Shown in pieces: positions 8,233-17,194 of a stretch of DNA of 64,000 nt; within the stretch, counting starts at the first letter, position 1, and each line of letters starts with the position of its first letter. The notes under the pieces are model-generated. The model was given only the letters and a program-made list of their open reading frames with translations. It did not search any database and was not told the DNA's origin. Source of the DNA: DAIOEK01 sp963721445 (GTDB lineage: Bacteria > Chloroflexota > Anaerolineae > Anaerolineales > Anaerolineaceae); the NCBI GenBank assembly GCA_963721445.1, contig CAVRIZ010000005.1:1860001-1924000 (forward strand), written 5' to 3'. A program made the translations under genes and the position numbers.

Positions 8233-8333
8233 TACCGATTGCCGACAAACCACATGTATTGCATCCTGTAACACCTCAAAGCCCAACCGCAAAATGATAG
8301 CGCTCTTTTTCCTGCGTATGTTAAAATTATTCC

Positions 8334-9170
8334 ATGCCCAACCAGATCTATTTGGGAGACAACCTCCCAATTCTGCAAACCCTCCCAACTGCATCCATCG
8401 ACCTGATCTATATCGACCCGCCCTTCAACACCGGCAAGATCCAATCTCGCACTCAAATTCAGACGCTTCACAACGAGAACGGTGACCGGACCGGTTTCGC
8501 CGGTCGCCGGTATGAAACGACCAAGCTGGGTTCCCGGGGGTATGGGGACATTTTTGATGATTACCTCGCGTTTTTAGAGCCGCGTCTGATGGAAGCCTAC
8601 CGCGTGTTAAAACCGGACGGGAGCCTGTACTTCCATATCGACTATCGCGAAGTCCATTACTGTAAGGTGTTGTTGGACGCGATCTTCGGGCGGGAAAGCT
8701 TTCTCAACGAGATCATCTGGGCATATGATTACGGTGGGCGGACACGCAAGAAATGGCCTCCCAAGCATGACAATATCCTCTGGTACGCCAAAGACCCGCT
8801 GCACTACACCTTCAACCGCGAGGAAGTGGATCGCATCCCGTACATGGCACCGACCCTGGTCGGAAAAGAAAAAGCCAGCCGGGGCAAATTACCCACTGAT
8901 ACCTGGTGGCATACCATCGTTCCGACCAACAGCCGCGAAAAAACCGGCTACCCGACCCAGAAGCCAATGGGTATCTTGCGTCGGATCATCCTCGCCAGCA
9001 GTAACCCGGGCGACACCGTTCTCGATTTCTTTGCTGGTTCCGGGACCACCGGCGCAGTCTGCCTGGAATTGAACAGACAATTCATTCTCGTCGACAACAA
9101 TCCACAGTCGCTGGAAGTCATGCGGACCCGCTTTCACGGTATTGGCATCGAATGGGTCGAAGCAGGCTAG
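8334..9170 (+). CDS. Orphan DNA (N4/N6) methyltransferase
   Basis: Modifies adenine-N6 or cytosine-N4 in DNA using S-adenosylmethionine. The 278-residue protein has the catalytic motif IV YIDPPFNTG near the N-terminus (about 27-35) and the SAM-binding motif FFAGSGTTGA near the C-terminus (about 235-244), the order of beta-class enzymes such as CcrM and YhdJ. The middle part (about 120-190, with KWPPKHDNILWYAKD) should hold target recognition. No restriction endonuclease is next to it, so an epigenetic or solitary role is possible. A TAAAAT -10-like box lies 6 nt before the ATG. Confidence 0.88.
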   Translation: MPNQIYLGDNLPILQTLPTASIDLIYIDPPFNTGKIQSRTQIQTLHNENGDRTGFAGRRYETTKLGSRGYGDIFDDYLAFLEPRLMEAYRVLKPDGSLYFHIDYREVHYCKVLLDAIFGRESFLNEIIWAYDYGGRTRKKWPPKHDNILWYAKDPLHYTFNREEVDRIPYMAPTLVGKEKASRGKLPTDTWWHTIVPTNSREKTGYPTQKPMGILRRIILASSNPGDTVLDFFAGSGTTGAVCLELNRQFILVDNNPQSLEVMRTRFHGIGIEWVEAG

Positions 9171-9236
9171 TATGTAACCTGGTACATATCATGCACAGTT
9201 TCTCATACTGAGATAACTCATTCGAGGAGGGTATCC

Positions 9237-10043
9237 ATGTCTGATTTGGAAACCAATCAAGCGATCGAACTCATTAAACAGGGTAACCTGGTTGAAGGAG
9301 CGAAGATCCTATCAACAGTCTTGAAAGATCAACCCGACAATGAACTTGCCTGGCTGTGGATGTCTGCCTGTGTACCGGACCGGGAGAAGAAAATATATTG
9401 TCTTCAAAAGGTATATCAAATCAATCCTTTCAATCCGGCAGCGAAAAAAGGCCTGGAATCATTTGGCGTTCAGGTTGAACCCGTGATCCCAGAGGAGATG
9501 GAAGAACCTGGCTCCATGCCGTCTGTGGAGAGTGCCAGTTTCAGCTATCGTGACCTGACCGATGCATTGGGCGAACGTGCTCCAGTTAATAAGGAACGGG
9601 AACCCCAACCACCCGCCAGCCCGGTCGAAGCGGCGATGGAGGAAACAAAACCTGCGGAAGAAGCTACCTACTCTTTTGATGAGATCGCCAGGTTGGAGCC
9701 GGAGACATTCGCTGAAGCTCAGAATTCTGAAGTGGTAGAAAATCTGGATGACCGTCTTTCTCAGTCGGTATCCATCGAACCACCGGTAAACTCCACGGGT
9801 GAGAAAGCAATGATGCTGGAAGATTTTGGCTTTCCGGCTGCAGCAGACTTACCTCCGGCAGCGCCAGTTGTCGAGACAACAGAAGCCGCTCCACCCGTCG
9901 AACCAGTCCGAGAGAAGATACCCGAGCCAATCCGCCGCCGCCCACGCCGAAAGACCAATTGGCTGATCGTGATCGTCTTGATCCTATTACTTGTTCTGCT
10001 CGCACTGGTATTGTTAGGAAAATACGTCTTTTACCTGTTCTAA
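9237..10043 (+). CDS. TPR-like protein with acidic/proline-rich linker and C-terminal membrane anchor
   Basis: 268 residues of unknown function. The first 80 resemble one or two tetratricopeptide helices (IELIKQGNLVEGAKILSTVL, then NELAWLWMSACV). Residues about 85-225 are low-complexity, rich in Glu, Pro and Ala. The C-terminus is a basic patch RRRPRRKTNW followed by a Leu/Val TM segment (about 241-265), so it is tail-anchored with the body in the cytoplasm. A strong GAGGAGG ribosome site lies 7-8 nt before the ATG. Similar proteins are frequent in Anaerolineae (from general knowledge); the role is unknown. Confidence 0.7.
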   Translation: MSDLETNQAIELIKQGNLVEGAKILSTVLKDQPDNELAWLWMSACVPDREKKIYCLQKVYQINPFNPAAKKGLESFGVQVEPVIPEEMEEPGSMPSVESASFSYRDLTDALGERAPVNKEREPQPPASPVEAAMEETKPAEEATYSFDEIARLEPETFAEAQNSEVVENLDDRLSQSVSIEPPVNSTGEKAMMLEDFGFPAAADLPPAAPVVETTEAAPPVEPVREKIPEPIRRRPRRKTNWLIVIVLILLLVLLALVLLGKYVFYLF

Positions 10044-10054
10044 ACAATTCGGTA

Positions 10055-10745
10055 ATGGATCCCCGGTTTCAACCCCTCCTGGATCAATTGCATGCCCTCG
10101 CCAACCCCGCTCATACAGCGGGGATGGCGCATTATGGGATCAAGATTGATAAAGCGCTTGGGATTTCTTTGCCAACCCTGCGAGCTATGGCGAAGGGGAT
10201 CAAAAGCCATACACTGGCTCTACAATTATGGGAAACAGGTATCCATGAAGCAAGGATGATCGCTTCGATGGTGGATGACCATAAACAAGTATCGCCGGAA
10301 CAAATGGAAGCCTGGGTTGCCGATTTTGATTCATGGGACATTTGTGACGGAGTATGCGGTAATTTATTTATAAAAACACCCTACGCTCGAGATAAGGCGA
10401 TTGAATGGTGTAACCGGAAAGAGGAATATGTAAAAAGGGCTGGGTTTGCTATGATCGCCTGGCTGGCCGTTCATGACAAGAAAGCCACCAATGATGATTT
10501 TTTGGTTTATTTTCCCCTGATCGAAAAAGGGAGCAGATGATGAACGGAATTTCGTAAAAAAGGCGGTGAATTGGGCGTTACGCCAGATCGGCAAGCGAAA
10601 TTCGATCTTATGGCAGGCTGCCATGGATCTCTGCCTGAGGTTGGAGGATAGTCCTTCGAAATCGGTTCGGTGGGTGGTGAAGGATGCCCGCAAGGAATTC
10701 GAATTAAAGAAGGATGCTTTATTCAGCAAGCGTCATTCCGACTAA
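10055..10745 (+). CDS. AlkD-like DNA alkylation repair protein, frameshifted
   Basis: Member of the HEAT-repeat DNA alkylation repair family (AlkC/AlkD-like glycosylases). Family blocks are YGIKIDKALGISLPTLRAMAK, LWETGIHEARMIASMVDD, WVADFDSWDICDGVCGNLF and KEEYVKRAGFAMIAWLAVHDK. One extra base in the A/G run near 10524-10531 ends the frame at 10540; removing it restores KGADDERNFVKKAVNWALRQIG and carries the protein to a TAA at 10745, 229 residues in all, the family's usual length. The 3' end overlaps the convergent NlpC/P60-like gene by 27 bp. Confidence 0.75.
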
Positions 10746-11156
10746 TACTTGATCCGCAGCTGCCCACCCCAGATATTTCGGGGATGTCCAATCGGGACCA
10801 CTATCCAGGCATTCTACTTCCTCGATCGAATCAACTCTGACCACCTGCCAGGTGTGGATGACCCGTCCATCGCCGAGCGACAACCCCATGTGCCCCCAGT
10901 TTCTCACTTCCCCTTTGATTGGTCCGGTGCTGTCAAAGAAGACATAACTTCCCCTGGGTGGATCGCCTGGTTGGCAGCCGTATGCTTTTGCGGCTTCCCG
11001 CGCTGTGGAACCTTTCCCGTCCAGAACGATATGATTTCCTAACTCATAGGCATCTTCCACAAAAGAGTAGCAGAGGAACGGATATTGATCTGATCCGATC
11101 CTGGCAAGTGCCCACTTGATCGCGCCTTCAATGTATTGGTGGGTCATTTCATTCAT
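10719..11156 (-). CDS. NlpC/P60-like cysteine peptidase or amidase domain protein
   Basis: 145 residues with the layout of a small NlpC/P60-type papain fold. A Cys starts the first helix (YPFLCYSFVEDAYELG, Cys about residue 29), a Gly-Asp strand follows (CQPGDPPRGSYVFFDS), and a His-containing strand comes next (NWGHMGLSLGDGRVIH, His about 89). No signal peptide is visible, so it would act in the cytoplasm or be a structural relative rather than a wall hydrolase. Start 11156 is the first ATG; an ATG three codons later is equally possible. Substrate unknown. Confidence 0.6.
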   Translation of the reverse strand: MNEMTHQYIEGAIKWALARIGSDQYPFLCYSFVEDAYELGNHIVLDGKGSTAREAAKAYGCQPGDPPRGSYVFFDSTGPIKGEVRNWGHMGLSLGDGRVIHTWQVVRVDSIEEVECLDSGPDWTSPKYLGWAAADQVLVGMTLAE

Positions 11157-11178
11157 GACTGGAAATTTTCCGTTTCCC

Positions 11179-11865
11179 TCACCACCAGCGCGGTATCAGC
11201 CTGTATTTCGTTTGGGTGGCAAATTCCACATATCCAGGCAGCTCATCCTGGAGGACGAGATCTTCTTTTTTCGTACGTAAGTAGGTGACCAGGATCAACA
11301 AACCGGAGATCAGAATCAACATCGGTAATCGTAAAATGAATGGTTCAGCGAGATAGAATAACATCGCCCCCAGATACCCGGGGTGTCGAACGAACCGGTA
11401 AGGACCCCGGGCGATAACCTGGTGATCCCTCTCCGTTTGGATCCGAACGGTACCGGAAAAGAATGGATTGACATACATCGCCCAGATTGTGATGGCGGAT
11501 CCGATCAGACCAAGGATACAGCCAAAAGTCTGGAAACCCGCCGGGAAAAACCCTCCGCCCAGCCAACGGTAGGTCAATCCACCAATAATAGCTATGATCA
11601 GGGTGCTAAAAGCCATGATCCCGGAGAGAAAGAGGTCCCATTTCTTCGTCCCCGCCTGCATTTTACTCCGCTCTTCCAAAAGGTCCGGTGATTTTTGATA
11701 AAGCAAAAGACCACTTATTGACTGAACCATGAACATAATGACAATCAACACCCAGCCGTCCACCCAACCAAAGTTTCCTGAACCCAGGAAAAGGGCTACC
11801 ATGACTAGTACTAAATACAAGACCTGTTTGATGATCCATCTGCGTATTCCAGGTGTGATTTCCAT
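11179..11865 (-). CDS. Isoprenylcysteine carboxyl methyltransferase (ICMT)-like membrane protein
   Basis: Integral membrane methyltransferase-like protein of 228 residues with about five TM segments. The C-terminal half carries the ICMT/PEMT signature: QVIARGPYRFVRHPGYLGAM (about 140-159) followed by a hydrophobic hairpin and RTKKEDLVLQDELPGYVEFATQTKYRLIPRWW, which in this fold binds S-adenosylmethionine. The true substrate in bacteria is generally unknown (lipids and thiols are among those known for relatives). A GGAGGG ribosome site precedes the ATG. It lies 23 bp downstream of the start of the NlpC-like gene and may share its transcript. Confidence 0.8.
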   Translation of the reverse strand: MEITPGIRRWIIKQVLYLVLVMVALFLGSGNFGWVDGWVLIVIMFMVQSISGLLLYQKSPDLLEERSKMQAGTKKWDLFLSGIMAFSTLIIAIIGGLTYRWLGGGFFPAGFQTFGCILGLIGSAITIWAMYVNPFFSGTVRIQTERDHQVIARGPYRFVRHPGYLGAMLFYLAEPFILRLPMLILISGLLILVTYLRTKKEDLVLQDELPGYVEFATQTKYRLIPRWW

Positions 11866-11986
11866 GTAGTCCCTCCGAAATTAATTTCCACGCCCCATGA
11901 AGAGTATAAATCCGATATACCGAAAATGGAACGGTCTCCAGAGAATCCGCAAAAAACAAACGAGATGCGAGTGCCTGTTTTCAAGT

Positions 11987-11992
11987 ACAATT
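11987..11992 (+). promoter_or_regulatory. -10 box of the VTT-domain gene
   Basis: TACAAT ends 7 nt before the ATG at 12000, so transcription from it would give a leaderless mRNA. No convincing -35 element. Confidence 0.35.
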
Positions 11993-11999
11993 ATGCCCT

Positions 12000-12563
12000 A
12001 TGAATAACACCAACGGAACTAACAAGAAAAGGACCATTACCATCCTGGTTGTGATCGTGATCCTGGTAATGATCCCCGTTTTTCTCCTTTCGAAGGATAT
12101 GCAACAGGCGAGTGATTTTATTCGGCGCAGCGGATGGATCGGTATGATCGTAGGGGTGGTTTTCTATGCTGCGATCGGTGCATCCCCGGTTCCATCGGAG
12201 CCGTTTACCCTTTTGATTACAACAGCCGTTGGACCGCGAGAAGCGGTTCTGGTTGCAACGCTCGGGAATATACTATCCGGTCTGATCGAATATTACTTTG
12301 GAACCCACATAGGAAATGTGGCAGATTTTGAGAAACAAAAATCACGCTTGCCGTTCGGTTTGGGAAAAGCACCGGTTAATTCGCCCCTCTTCCTGATCGG
12401 CGGGAGAATGGTGCCAGGGTATGGACCAAAGCTTGTCAGTTTGATCAGCGGAATCTATAAAGTGCCGGTCTGGCGGGCACTGTGGACGAATGCGCTCACT
12501 TCATTTATGGGAGCGGTCATATTTGCGTATGGCGGTTTTGGTTTGATCTCTCTGGTTAAATAA
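12000..12563 (+). CDS. VTT-domain (DedA/TVP38-like) membrane protein
   Basis: 187-residue polytopic protein of the VTT/SNARE-associated family, thought to act as lipid scramblases or flippases. It has an N-terminal TM segment (about 12-30), then the family core: GASPVPSEPFTLLITTAVGP (about 60-79), GNILSGLIEYYFG (about 88-100), and GGRMVPGYGPKLVSLISGIYKVP (about 135-157), with the re-entrant-loop Pro and Gly residues and the invariant Arg. It stands alone and ends at a bidirectional terminator shared with glnS. Confidence 0.8.
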   Translation: MNNTNGTNKKRTITILVVIVILVMIPVFLLSKDMQQASDFIRRSGWIGMIVGVVFYAAIGASPVPSEPFTLLITTAVGPREAVLVATLGNILSGLIEYYFGTHIGNVADFEKQKSRLPFGLGKAPVNSPLFLIGGRMVPGYGPKLVSLISGIYKVPVWRALWTNALTSFMGAVIFAYGGFGLISLVK

Positions 12564-12565
12564 TA

Positions 12566-12593
12566 AAGACCTCAACCTTAAGGTTGAGGTCTT
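12566..12593. terminator. Bidirectional terminator between VTT gene and glnS
   Basis: AAGACCTCAACCTT and its exact complement AAGGTTGAGGTCTT form a 28-bp perfect palindrome between convergent genes, with T/C-rich sequence on the plus-strand exit side. Confidence 0.75.
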
Positions 12594-12610
12594 CTTCTAT
12601 TTTGGTGAAG

Positions 12611-14301
12611 TCAGTTTTTCTTTTCGATTTTCGCCCAGGAATCTCGGAGGGTGGCAGTGAGGTTGAAAACCGGTTTTCCAGGTTTGGAATCAGGATCGAC
12701 TGTGAAGAAACCCTTCCGCTCAAATTGGTAGTGAGTGCCGGCTGCCGGATCGAGCAGATCCTGGTTCCAATTTGCACTCTGTCAATACTTTGAGCAAATC
12801 CGGGTTCACATATTCGGAAAAAGTTTTCCCTTCTTCCATTTTGTTCGGATTTTCGAGAGTGAGTAAACGGTCGTACATCCGCACTTCCGCATTCACTGCA
12901 TGAGCTGCCGATACCCAGTGGATGGTCCCCTGTACTTTGCGTCCATCGGGAGCATAACCACCGCGAGTTTCAGGATCATAGGTACAGTACACTTCTTCAA
13001 CCTCGCCGGTTTGATCGTTTCTTTTGAAGTCAGTACATTTGATAATATAGCCGTAACGAAGCCGTACTTCTCTGTCCGGAGCCAGACGGAAATACTTTGG
13101 CGGAGGGACATCCCGGAAATCATCCCGGTCGATGAAGATCACCCGGCTAAACGGCAGTTTGCGAGTCCCCGCGGATGGATCTTCCGGGTTATTGATCGCT
13201 TCCAATTCCTCGACCTGTCCTTCGGGATAATTGGTGATGATCACTTTGACCGGATCGATCACCCCCATCACGCGTAACGCGGATTTATTCAAATCTTCAC
13301 GGACATTGTATTCGAGCAGGGAGAATTCGATCAGATTTTCGTTCTTCGCTACCCCGATTTGATCGATGAAATTACGAACAGCCCGGGCTGTATATCCCTT
13401 CCGGCGCATCCCTCCTAGAGTTGGCATACGGGGATCATCCCAGCCGCGCACAAGCCCGGCATCCACTAACTGCTTCAGGAAGCGTTTGCTCAGCACGGTA
13501 TAGGTCATATTCAACCGGGCAAATTCGATCTGCCGGGTATGGAAAATACCCAATTCCTCGAGGAACCAGTTATAGAGGGGACGATGGTCTTCATACGCCA
13601 GGTCACATAAGGAGTGGGTTACCCCTTCGAGAGAATCGCTTTGACCGTGGGCGAAATCATACATCGGATAGATACACCATGCATCGCCGGTGCGGTGATG
13701 GGGCGTGTGCAAGATGCGGTACATGACCGGATCGCGCATATTGATATTGCTCGACGCCATATCGATCTTCGCTCGCAACACCCTCGAACCATCCGCGAAT
13801 TCACCCTTCCGCATTCGCTCAAAGAGCTCAAGGTTTTCAGGGATGGTACGGTTCCGGAACGGGCTTTCTTTTCCAGGCTCGGTTAAGGTTCCACGATGCT
13901 CACGGATCTGGTCAGCTGAAAGATCATCCACATAGGCTTTTCCTTTTTGGATCAACTGCACCGCATATTGGTAGAGCTGTCTCAAAATAGTCAGAAGCAA
14001 AGAATTCCCGATCCTGCCAATCAAAACCCAGCCAGTGGATATCTTCCTTGATGGCATCCACATATTCCACATCTTCTTTTACCGGATTGGTATCATCAAA
14101 ACGGAGATTGCACTTCCCACCGAAGGCTTCTGCCATCCCAAAATCGATGCATAGCGCCTTGGCATGACCAATATGAAGGTAGCCATTGGGTTCTGGTGGA
14201 AACCGGGTCTGGACATGGTCAAACCTACCTGTTCGCAGGTCTTCTTCGATTGCCTCTCGTAATGAAATTAGTGATGAGGTGGGTGATGGGTCAGTAGTCA
14301 T
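12611..14301 (-). CDS. glnS: Glutaminyl-tRNA synthetase, two frameshifts
   Basis: Charges tRNA-Gln with glutamine (class I). The N-terminus has the HIGH-type motif (FPPEPNGYLHIGHAKAL) and RFDDTNPVKED; later come VLSKRFLKQLVDAG (KMSKS equivalent VLSKR) and the C-terminal anticodon barrels. The frame breaks twice. Near 13980 one extra base separates SDYFE from QLYQYAVQLI. Near 12780 another separates KVLT from SANWNQDLLDPAAGTHYQFE, which runs on to the TGA at 12611-12613. Corrected length is 562 residues, close to the E. coli enzyme. The start at 14301 is used, since a longer frame would run through the upstream tRNA gene. Confidence 0.88.
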
Positions 14302-14323
14302 TATCTTGCTCCTTCGATATACA

Positions 14324-14359
14324 GATAAAGCACCCGCGATTTTAGTAGGGTGCTTTATC
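14324..14359 (-). terminator. Hairpin between tRNA-Gln(CTG) and glnS
   Basis: GATAAAGCACCC, 12-nt loop, GGGTGCTTTATC: a 12-bp perfect stem, 5 bp downstream of the tRNA on the minus strand and 22 bp before the glnS start. Its position fits termination of the tRNA transcript; it could equally be a leader hairpin attenuating glnS. Confidence 0.6.
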
Positions 14360-14364
14360 AGAGG

Positions 14365-14435
14365 CTGAGGGCAAAGGATTCGAACCTCTATAGACAGATC
14401 CAGAGTCTGCAGTCCTACCATTGGACGAGCCCCCA
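14365..14435 (-). tRNA. tRNA-Gln (anticodon CTG)
   Basis: 71-nt cloverleaf on the minus strand. The 7-bp acceptor stem TGGGGGC/GCCCTCA has one G-T pair, the D arm is GTCC-AATGGTA-GGAC, the anticodon loop is CTCTGGA with CTG at 34-36, and the T arm is AGAGG-TTCGAAT-CCTTT, with discriminator G. The CCA end is not encoded. The strong promoter at 14452-14480 precedes it. Its placement directly upstream of glnS is notable. Confidence 0.92.
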
Positions 14436-14451
14436 ATACTTAATGTCACCC

Positions 14452-14480
14452 ATTCTAACACTATCATTTTTGACTGTCTA
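14452..14480 (-). promoter_or_regulatory. Promoter of tRNA-Gln(CTG)
   Basis: On the minus strand TAGACA, exactly 17 bp, then TAGAAT, ending 16 nt before the tRNA 5' end. Each hexamer matches the sigma-70 consensus at five of six positions. Confidence 0.65.
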
Positions 14481-14689
14481 GTTAAAGGTGAGAAGGCGTT
14501 AACTTCCTGCAGGATTTAAGAGTCTTGGCAAGATAAGTATTCATTTTGGGAATATGGCAATTTTCACATCTGCAACTTTTTCTTCACTCTGTCGTATACT
14601 ATTATGTCGCGGGCAGGCGGGGTTTTTGTATTGTTCCAGGACGATAGTCCCATCGTATTCTTCATTATTCCAGTAAGGCAAAATCTACC

Positions 14690-15932
14690 ATGTTATCGTC
14701 TGTTAAACGAATTTATCGAGAATTGCCGGATAAATTCTGGACGCTTGTTGGCGCCAGTTTTGTAGACCGGTTGGGAGGAGCATTGATCTTCCCCTTCTTC
14801 GCCCTGTACATCACCCAACATTTTGGGGTTGGAATGACAGAAGTGGGGACTTTATTTGCATTCTTTTCTGTATCGTCCATCATCGGGGGGGCGATTGGCG
14901 GCGCGCTGGCCGATAAATATGGCCGCAAATCGTTGATCATCTTCTCGCTCATCATGTCGGCTGGTTCCACGGTCATTATGGGACTGGTCGATGACATCAA
15001 GGTCTTCTATCTCGTCGCCATCCTGGTTGGCATCCTTGCTGATACTGGTGGACCGGCTCACCAGGCAATGGTGGCCGACATGCTACCAGAGGAAAAACGA
15101 AGCACCGGTTATGCCGTCTTGCGTGTCACGGCGAACCTCGCAGTGACCCTTGGGCCTATGATCGGTGGCTTATTGGCAGGTATCAACTACCTCTATCTCT
15201 TCATCATCGATGCCATAATGAGCACAATCACAGCCTTTCTGGTATTTTTTCTCCTTCCAGAGACAAAGCCAGAATCCACCCATATTGAAAAAGCGAATGA
15301 GCCGAGCCTGCTGGATACCATCAAGGGGTATGCCATTGTGTTCAAGGATAAAATTTATATCGCCTTCATGCTGATATCCACGTTGATGGTGATCGTTTAT
15401 ATCCAGATGAACAGCACACTCTCGGTTTTCCTGCGGGATTACCGGGCAACACCTCCTCAGGGATTTGGTTATATCCTATCCATGAATGCTGCCATGGTTG
15501 TACTGTTCCAGTTCTGGATCAGCCGGCGGTTGGACGCGAAGCGTCCTCTGCTCGTTATGGCGTGTTGGATCCATCCTGTATGCCATTGGATTTGGCATGT
15601 ATGGGTTTGTCTACAGCTTCTGGCTCTTCCTGGTTGCGATGTTTATCATTACCATCGGAGAGATGATGACTGTTCCCACGTCACAGGCGTTGGTCGCCAG
15701 TTTTGCTCCCGAAGATATGCGGGGACGTTATATGGCAGTCTATGGGTTGTGCTGGATCGTTCCATCGGCTATCGGACCGCTGGCTGCGGGTTTGGTGATG
15801 GATAATATCAATCCCAACTGGGTCTGGTGGGGAAGTGGGATCCTGGCGGTTGTTGCTGCCATAGGGTTCTTTATGATGCACGAGCGTGCTGGACATAAGA
15901 TCACCGTATCCATTGTGGATGAAATTGGATAG
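14690..15932 (+). CDS. MFS transporter, frameshifted
   Basis: Major facilitator superfamily permease of the DHA1 drug-efflux type. The start at 14690 gives SFVDRLGGALIFPFFALYI as TM1, then the loop 2-3 motif GGALADKYGRKSLII (about 63-77), and TM segments to residue about 280. One extra T near 15563 breaks the frame; removing it joins PLLVMA to VGSILYAIGFGMYGF and yields 413 residues with twelve predicted TM segments ending near FFMMHERAG. Substrate unknown. The leader of about 100 nt may start from a TATACT box near 14595. Confidence 0.78.
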
Positions 15933-15950
15933 TCTTTGATCAGATACAGA

Positions 15951-15992
15951 GAATAAACAAGACGAGTGAAATTTCACTCGTCTTGTTTATTC
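15951..15992. terminator. 42-bp perfect palindrome, bidirectional terminator
   Basis: GAATAAACAAGACGAGTGAAA is followed at once by its exact reverse complement, giving 21 paired bases with A/T-rich outer arms. It lies between the convergent MFS and recO genes and contains the recO stop codon. Confidence 0.8.
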
Positions 15993-16765
15993 GGTAGAGG
16001 GCTGATCTCTCTGAATTTCCCTGAGGAACTTGGGTGAGTTCAACCCCCGTTCGAGTAAATAGGATAGATAGTGTTGGAACAGATCATCCATCTCCTGCTG
16101 AATGAGTAGGTTGGGATGAGCATTTCGGGCAATCTCATAAGTACTCCGCTGAAGGTGGCGAAGATATTTTAATGCTTCCATGGATATGGGATGGGCACCT
16201 TCTGTTGAATTCGCGCAGGTCGGACAAACCACCCCACCCAATGCAGCTGAAAAATACTGGTCGACAGGTAAAACCTCTTTTCGGCAAACGACACATTGGA
16301 AAAACTCTGGTCGGAATCCTACAATTCCAAGCAAGCTCATCTCGTAATAATGAACCGCCAGGAAGGGATCCTCTCCCGCACAAATACGTTTGAGAGTGTC
16401 TACTAAGAAGTACAAACAACTCCTCGATTTTCTTCTTCTTCGTAAGTAAAACGATCGAGTAATTCGATCACTATGGACGATTGTGCCAAAAGATCGAGGT
16501 TGGTATGAATCTCCTGAAATGAAAGGATGGTTTCTGCCTGTGTAATGATCGGAACATCATGCCCGCGGGCGAGTTGAATAGACGACAAGGTAAAAGGTTC
16601 GAGGTGACCGGATTTGCGGCTCTTGATTTTACGGATTCCTTTGGCGATACATTTCAGTTTCCCATATTGTCGAGTAAACAAGATCAAAAAACGGTCTGCT
16701 TCCCCGAAATTGGTGTGACGTAATACAACCGCCTCAACCCGAAAAGAGCGCGGAAGATCAGTCAT
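15987..16765 (-). CDS. recO: DNA repair protein RecO, frameshifted
   Basis: RecFOR-pathway mediator that helps load RecA on SSB-coated DNA. The N-terminal OB fold reads RVEAVVLRHTNFGEADRFLILFT and YGKLKCIAKGIRKIKSR. The C-terminal part has the zinc-binding set CVVCRKEV and VCPTC, and ends in a helical region. A missing base near 16415 (−1 shift) splits the gene; adding it back joins EEEENRGSC to LYFLVDTLKRI for a 259-residue protein, normal for RecO. It is the last gene of the glmU-corC-cdd-recO run; its stop lies inside the terminator palindrome. Confidence 0.88.
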
Positions 16766-16789
16766 GTCATTTCCTTCATCACATTTGGA

Positions 16790-17194
16790 TTAGCTAACAA
16801 GATCCGCGGGAGTAAAAGCGCCTGGTAGAAGCTCGGCAACCGACATCTCATGCGCTATCTTTCCATCGAGGTCGGCAATGATCACCAGGATATCAAGACT
16901 AAATTCAGCCAGAGTCTGCCTGCAGGAACCGCATGGAGTACCCGCATTTTCAGTCACAACCGCAATGGCTTCGAATTCTTTTTCTCCTTCGGTAACCGCT
17001 TTGAAAATGGCTGTCCGTTCGGCACAATTGGTTAACGGAAAAACAGCATTCTCCACATTGACCCCGGTAAACACCTTGCCAGATCTTGTGAGTAAAGCTG
17101 CTCCGACGGCGTAATGCGAGTACGGAGAATAAGAAAATTGCCTAACCTGGATCGCCTGTTGGATTAATTCAATCTTCTTTGCTTGGGTCAACAT
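16790..17194 (-). CDS. cdd: Cytidine deaminase
   Basis: Zinc hydrolase converting cytidine and deoxycytidine to uridine forms in pyrimidine salvage. The protein is about 134 residues from the start chosen at MLTQAKK; an ATG five codons earlier (17209) is also open. The zinc site is complete: NCAERTA (Cys plus the proton-shuttling Glu) and PCGSCRQ (two Cys). The tetramer-type substrate loop reads SPYSHYAVGAALLT and FTGVNVENA. It overlaps the end of the corC-like gene by about 26 bp and precedes recO by 24 bp. Confidence 0.95.
   Translation of the reverse strand: MLTQAKKIELIQQAIQVRQFSYSPYSHYAVGAALLTRSGKVFTGVNVENAVFPLTNCAERTAIFKAVTEGEKEFEAIAVVTENAGTPCGSCRQTLAEFSLDILVIIADLDGKIAHEMSVAELLPGAFTPADLVS

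Noticed and set aside
13924..14436. Long glnS start through the tRNA-Gln gene
   Set aside because: The N-terminal 45 residues would be encoded by a tRNA and its terminator; the start at 14301 begins at normal GlnRS sequence.
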